Source of the DNA: Hyphomonadaceae bacterium
GTDB lineage: Bacteria > Pseudomonadota > Alphaproteobacteria > Caulobacterales > Hyphomonadaceae
Assembly (NCBI GenBank): GCA_027482995.1
Contig: JAIXVM010000077.1
Coordinates: 1 to 34,151, forward strand
Reading direction: 5' to 3'
DNA: 34,151 nt
Shown here one piece after another: positions 31,887-34,151 of the stretch. How positions within the stretch are numbered: position 1 is the first letter of the stretch; every line of letters begins with the position of its first letter. The position numbers and the translations under genes are program-made. Below the pieces are notes generated by a model. It ran no database searches. It had not been told where the DNA came from and saw only the letters and a list, made by a program, of their open reading frames with translations.

Positions 31887-32679
31887 GATATTTGCAGTCG
31901 TCAACCAAAAGGGCGGGGTTGGCAAAACCACCACATCCATCAATCTCGGGACCGCTCTGGCCGCCGTTGGGCGCCGCGTTCTGATCGTTGACTTCGACGC
32001 CCAGGGAAACGCGTCGACCGGACTTGGCATCTCGCGCGCGGATCGTTTGCGCACCTCGTACGATCTGGTTGTCGACCGGATCCCGCTCGAGGAAGCCGTC
32101 CTCTCCACCATCGTGCCGCGCCTCGATATCGTCCCCGGTGACGAGAACCTGTCCGGCGTCGAAACCGAGCTCGCGGGTGATGCCCGCCGTTCGTACCGGC
32201 TCAAGGACGCGCTTCAGGCCTATGTCACGCGCGCCGAGACCGGCGACCTTGTGAAGTATGATTACGTCCTGATCGACTGCCCGCCATCGCTGTCGGCGCT
32301 GACCGTCAACGCGATGACGGCGTCCGACGCGCTCCTCGTTCCGCTGCAGTGCGAGTTCCTTGCGTTGGAGGGTCTGTCCCAGCTTCTGCGCACCGTCGAA
32401 GTTGTTCGCTCCGGTCTGAACCCGACCCTCGAGATCCAGGGCGTCGTGCTCACCATGTATGACCGCCGCAACTCGCTGTCCGACCAGGTCGCCAACGAGG
32501 TCCGCTCCTTCTTCGGCAGCAAGGTCTACAATACCGTGATCCCGCGCAACGTGCGCCTGTCCGAGGCGCCGTCGTTCGGCAAGCCGGCGCTCCTGTATGA
32601 TTATCGCTGCCCGGGCAGCGAGGCCTATATCCGGCTCGCGTCCGAAGTCCTGCAGCGCGAGAAGGCGAGGGTGGCATGA
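31873..32679 (+). CDS. parA: Chromosome-partitioning ATPase ParA
   Basis: 268 residues. Deviant Walker A NQKGGVGKTTTSINLGTALA (residues 13-19 core), with DFDAQGNASTGLG, then YVLIDCPPSLSALTVNAMTASDALLVPLQCEFLALEGLSQLL (Walker B and the switch region). This is the small chromosomal Soj/ParA type without an N-terminal HTH. Dimers bind nucleoid DNA and move ParB-parS complexes during segregation. It overlaps rsmG upstream and parB downstream (four bases). Confidence 0.98.
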   Translation: MARPRIFAVVNQKGGVGKTTTSINLGTALAAVGRRVLIVDFDAQGNASTGLGISRADRLRTSYDLVVDRIPLEEAVLSTIVPRLDIVPGDENLSGVETELAGDARRSYRLKDALQAYVTRAETGDLVKYDYVLIDCPPSLSALTVNAMTASDALLVPLQCEFLALEGLSQLLRTVEVVRSGLNPTLEIQGVVLTMYDRRNSLSDQVANEVRSFFGSKVYNTVIPRNVRLSEAPSFGKPALLYDYRCPGSEAYIRLASEVLQREKARVA

Positions 32680-33617
32680 GCAGCGAACCAGTGGATGACG
32701 GCCGCAAGGTCTCACGTCTTGGCCGGGGACTCTCTGCCCTGATCGGCGAAGTCGAGTCGATGGGCGTGCGCCCGCCGGCCGCTGGCCCGCTTCCGGTTCC
32801 GGACCTGCCCATCGTGGACCGGCCCAACGAGATTGCGCTCGAACTCATCCGGCGCAACCCGGCCCAGCCGCGCCGCAGTTTTGACGACGCCGAGCTGGGT
32901 GAGCTCGCCGAGTCCCTCCGGACTAAGGGCGTGCTGCAGGCCATCCTGGTCCGGCCCGATCCGAAAGAGGCGGGCAAGTTCCAGATCATCGCCGGCGAGC
33001 GCCGCTGGCGTGCCGCGCGGATGGCGGGCCTCACCCACATCCCGGCGGTCGTCCGCGAAGTGGATGACCTCGCCCTGCTCGAGATCGGGATCATCGAGAA
33101 CGTGCAGCGCGCCGACCTCAATCCGATCGACGAGGCCGAGGCCTATGATGCGCTGATCAAGCGCTTCGGCCGGACGCAGGACAGCCTCGCCACCAGCGTC
33201 GGCAAGAGCCGGGTCCATATCTCGAATACGCTCCGTCTGCTTCAGCTTCCCGAAGGCGCCCGCGTGCATGTTCGCGCCGGACGGATCTCGGCGGGCCATG
33301 CCCGCGCGGCCCTCGGCAGCCCGAATCCGGAAGCGCTGATCGAACTCGCAATCGAGCGCGGCTTCAGCGTCCGCGAAGTTGAAGCCAAAGCGCGGGAGTC
33401 CCGTGAGGCGGCCCCCGGCTCCAAGGCGATGCCGCCGAAGGGGGCGCCCGAGAAGGATGTCGATACCGAAGCGCTGGAAGCCGATATCAGCCGCGAACTC
33501 GGCCTCGTGGTCGATATCCGGCACGGCAAGGATGGCGGCGAAATCCGGATCAAGTACCGCGACCTCGAACAACTCGACGAAGTCTGCAAACGGCTGACCG
33601 CGAAACGCAAGCTCTGA
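32676..33617 (+). CDS. parB: Chromosome-partitioning protein ParB (CTP-dependent clamp)
   Basis: 313 residues. N-terminal VSRLGRGLSALIGE is the ParA-activating segment. The CTP-binding domain has NPAQPRRSF, KGVLQAILVRP and GERRWRA near residue 107, with ENVQRADLNPIDEAEAY following. The HTH for parS recognition lies around DSLATSVGKSRVHISNTLRLLQLP, and the end (ALEADISRELGLVVDI...KYRDLEQLDEVCKRL) is the dimerisation domain. It loads on the two parS sites about 1.4-1.9 kb upstream and slides as a clamp. The stop lies three bases from the convergent holA stop. Confidence 0.98.
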   Translation: MSSEPVDDGRKVSRLGRGLSALIGEVESMGVRPPAAGPLPVPDLPIVDRPNEIALELIRRNPAQPRRSFDDAELGELAESLRTKGVLQAILVRPDPKEAGKFQIIAGERRWRAARMAGLTHIPAVVREVDDLALLEIGIIENVQRADLNPIDEAEAYDALIKRFGRTQDSLATSVGKSRVHISNTLRLLQLPEGARVHVRAGRISAGHARAALGSPNPEALIELAIERGFSVREVEAKARESREAAPGSKAMPPKGAPEKDVDTEALEADISRELGLVVDIRHGKDGGEIRIKYRDLEQLDEVCKRLTAKRKL

Positions 33618-33620
33618 CGC

Positions 33621-34151
33621 TCAACGTGCCGCTTCGGCAACCCTTGCCAGATCGTTAATCAGTAGGCGGATGATCGGGTCAGCGGTGGCCCCGGCGGTCT
33701 TCGCCTGGGTCTCGGCATCATGTATCCGCTCGAGGATCCGGAGCAGCCGTTTCGGCGGCCAAGTATTCATCCGTTTACGGAAGTCCGGCCACTCGTTCGG
33801 CCAGACGGGTGGCCGCAGGCCCCGCCCCGGATTGGTATCACCGGCAGCGACCTTTTCATGGGCGCTCAGCATCCGGAGCACTTCCATCTGCAGCGACCGC
33901 AGAACGGAAATCGGGCTGGTGCCGGCGTCGGTCAAACGGTCCAGCGCCGAGTGGGCCGCGGCGGGGCGGCCCTCCAGCGCGGCGAGCAGTACGCCACTCA
34001 TGTCCTGGTTGAGGCTCGTCGCGGTCAGGGCAAGGACATCTTGTACGGAGACCGCACGGCCGAGTCCGCGGGAATAGAGCGCGAGCTTCTCGATCTCGGA
34101 ATTGGCAATCGCGCGGTGGCCGGGCAGGCCGGCGGCGAAGAGGATGAGCGC
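33621..34151 (-). CDS. holA: DNA polymerase III delta subunit HolA, N-terminus cut by window edge
   Basis: The minus-strand frame is open from the edge to its stop at 33621-33623; the track shows only the internal-Met part from 34001. The 176 visible residues are the C-terminal half: LPGHRAIANSEIEKLALYSRGLGRAVSVQDVLALTATSLNQDMSGVLLAALEGRPAAAHSALDRL, then SPISVLRSLQMEVLRML and PPKRLLRILERIHDAETQAKTAGATADPIIRLLINDLA, matching the HolA collar domain. Delta opens the beta clamp in the clamp loader. The gene order parB-holA is conserved in alphaproteobacteria. The AAA+ N-terminal part lies outside the window. Confidence 0.9.
   Translation of the reverse strand, partial: ALILFAAGLPGHRAIANSEIEKLALYSRGLGRAVSVQDVLALTATSLNQDMSGVLLAALEGRPAAAHSALDRLTDAGTSPISVLRSLQMEVLRMLSAHEKVAAGDTNPGRGLRPPVWPNEWPDFRKRMNTWPPKRLLRILERIHDAETQAKTAGATADPIIRLLINDLARVAEAAR

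Noticed and set aside
1-34151. CRISPR array, tRNA/rRNA genes, transposases, phage genes
   Set aside because: None was found on reading both strands; there are no spaced direct repeats of CRISPR type and no mobile-element proteins.

Overview
The window is GC-rich, densely packed bacterial chromosome. Gene content and order point to an alphaproteobacterium of the Caulobacterales/Hyphomonadaceae type: a hemE side carrying hemH, hemJ, rho, mnmE, mnmG, rsmG, parA and parB, opposite a DUF299(ppsR)-maf-aroE-coaE-dnaQ side, plus alphaproteobacterial cell-cycle families (DUF1465/RcdA, TrcR/DUF1013, DUF1192). This is inferred from gene families and synteny; no rRNA or other taxonomic marker was available.

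Layout. 1-4160: end of a deaminase gene, a family 4 glycosyltransferase, a long GST-family protein, a small heat-shock protein whose leader folds like a ROSE RNA thermometer, and a methyltransferase-like lipoprotein with a clear terminator. 4316-6527: a small block that looks compositionally different (membrane LuxR-type regulator, DUF347 membrane protein, outer-membrane MetA-like protein). 6528-11247: a secreted esterase, then a six-gene run (VOC, TetR, SRPBCC, GST, SRPBCC, 2OG oxygenase) behind a promoter whose spacer is a near-perfect palindromic operator. 11338-16931: ppa, carbonic anhydrase, a second TetR, DUF1465 (RcdA-like), DUF1192, quinone oxidoreductase, a lipoprotein and TrcR. 16948-20055: Smr protein, MltA and a Tim44-like protein on the minus strand, then secB.

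20052-34151 is the chromosome-origin neighbourhood. Five tightly overlapping minus-strand genes (ppsR, maf, aroE, coaE, dnaQ) and the plus-strand hemE-hemH-hemJ genes diverge from a 344-bp gap. The gap holds a perfect CtrA box, several DnaA-box-like 9-mers, four copies of TGTGACTC(G/C) and seven GANTC (CcrM) sites. It occupies the same gene interval (hemE / DUF299) as the Caulobacter origin Cori, so I call it the probable replication origin. About 7 kb away two perfect 16-bp parS palindromes lie inside mnmG and rsmG, directly before parA and parB. The right edge cuts holA.

No tRNA, rRNA, transposase, prophage or CRISPR array was seen. The repeats found are two copies of a 41-bp REP-like hairpin whose apical stem differs by compensatory changes.
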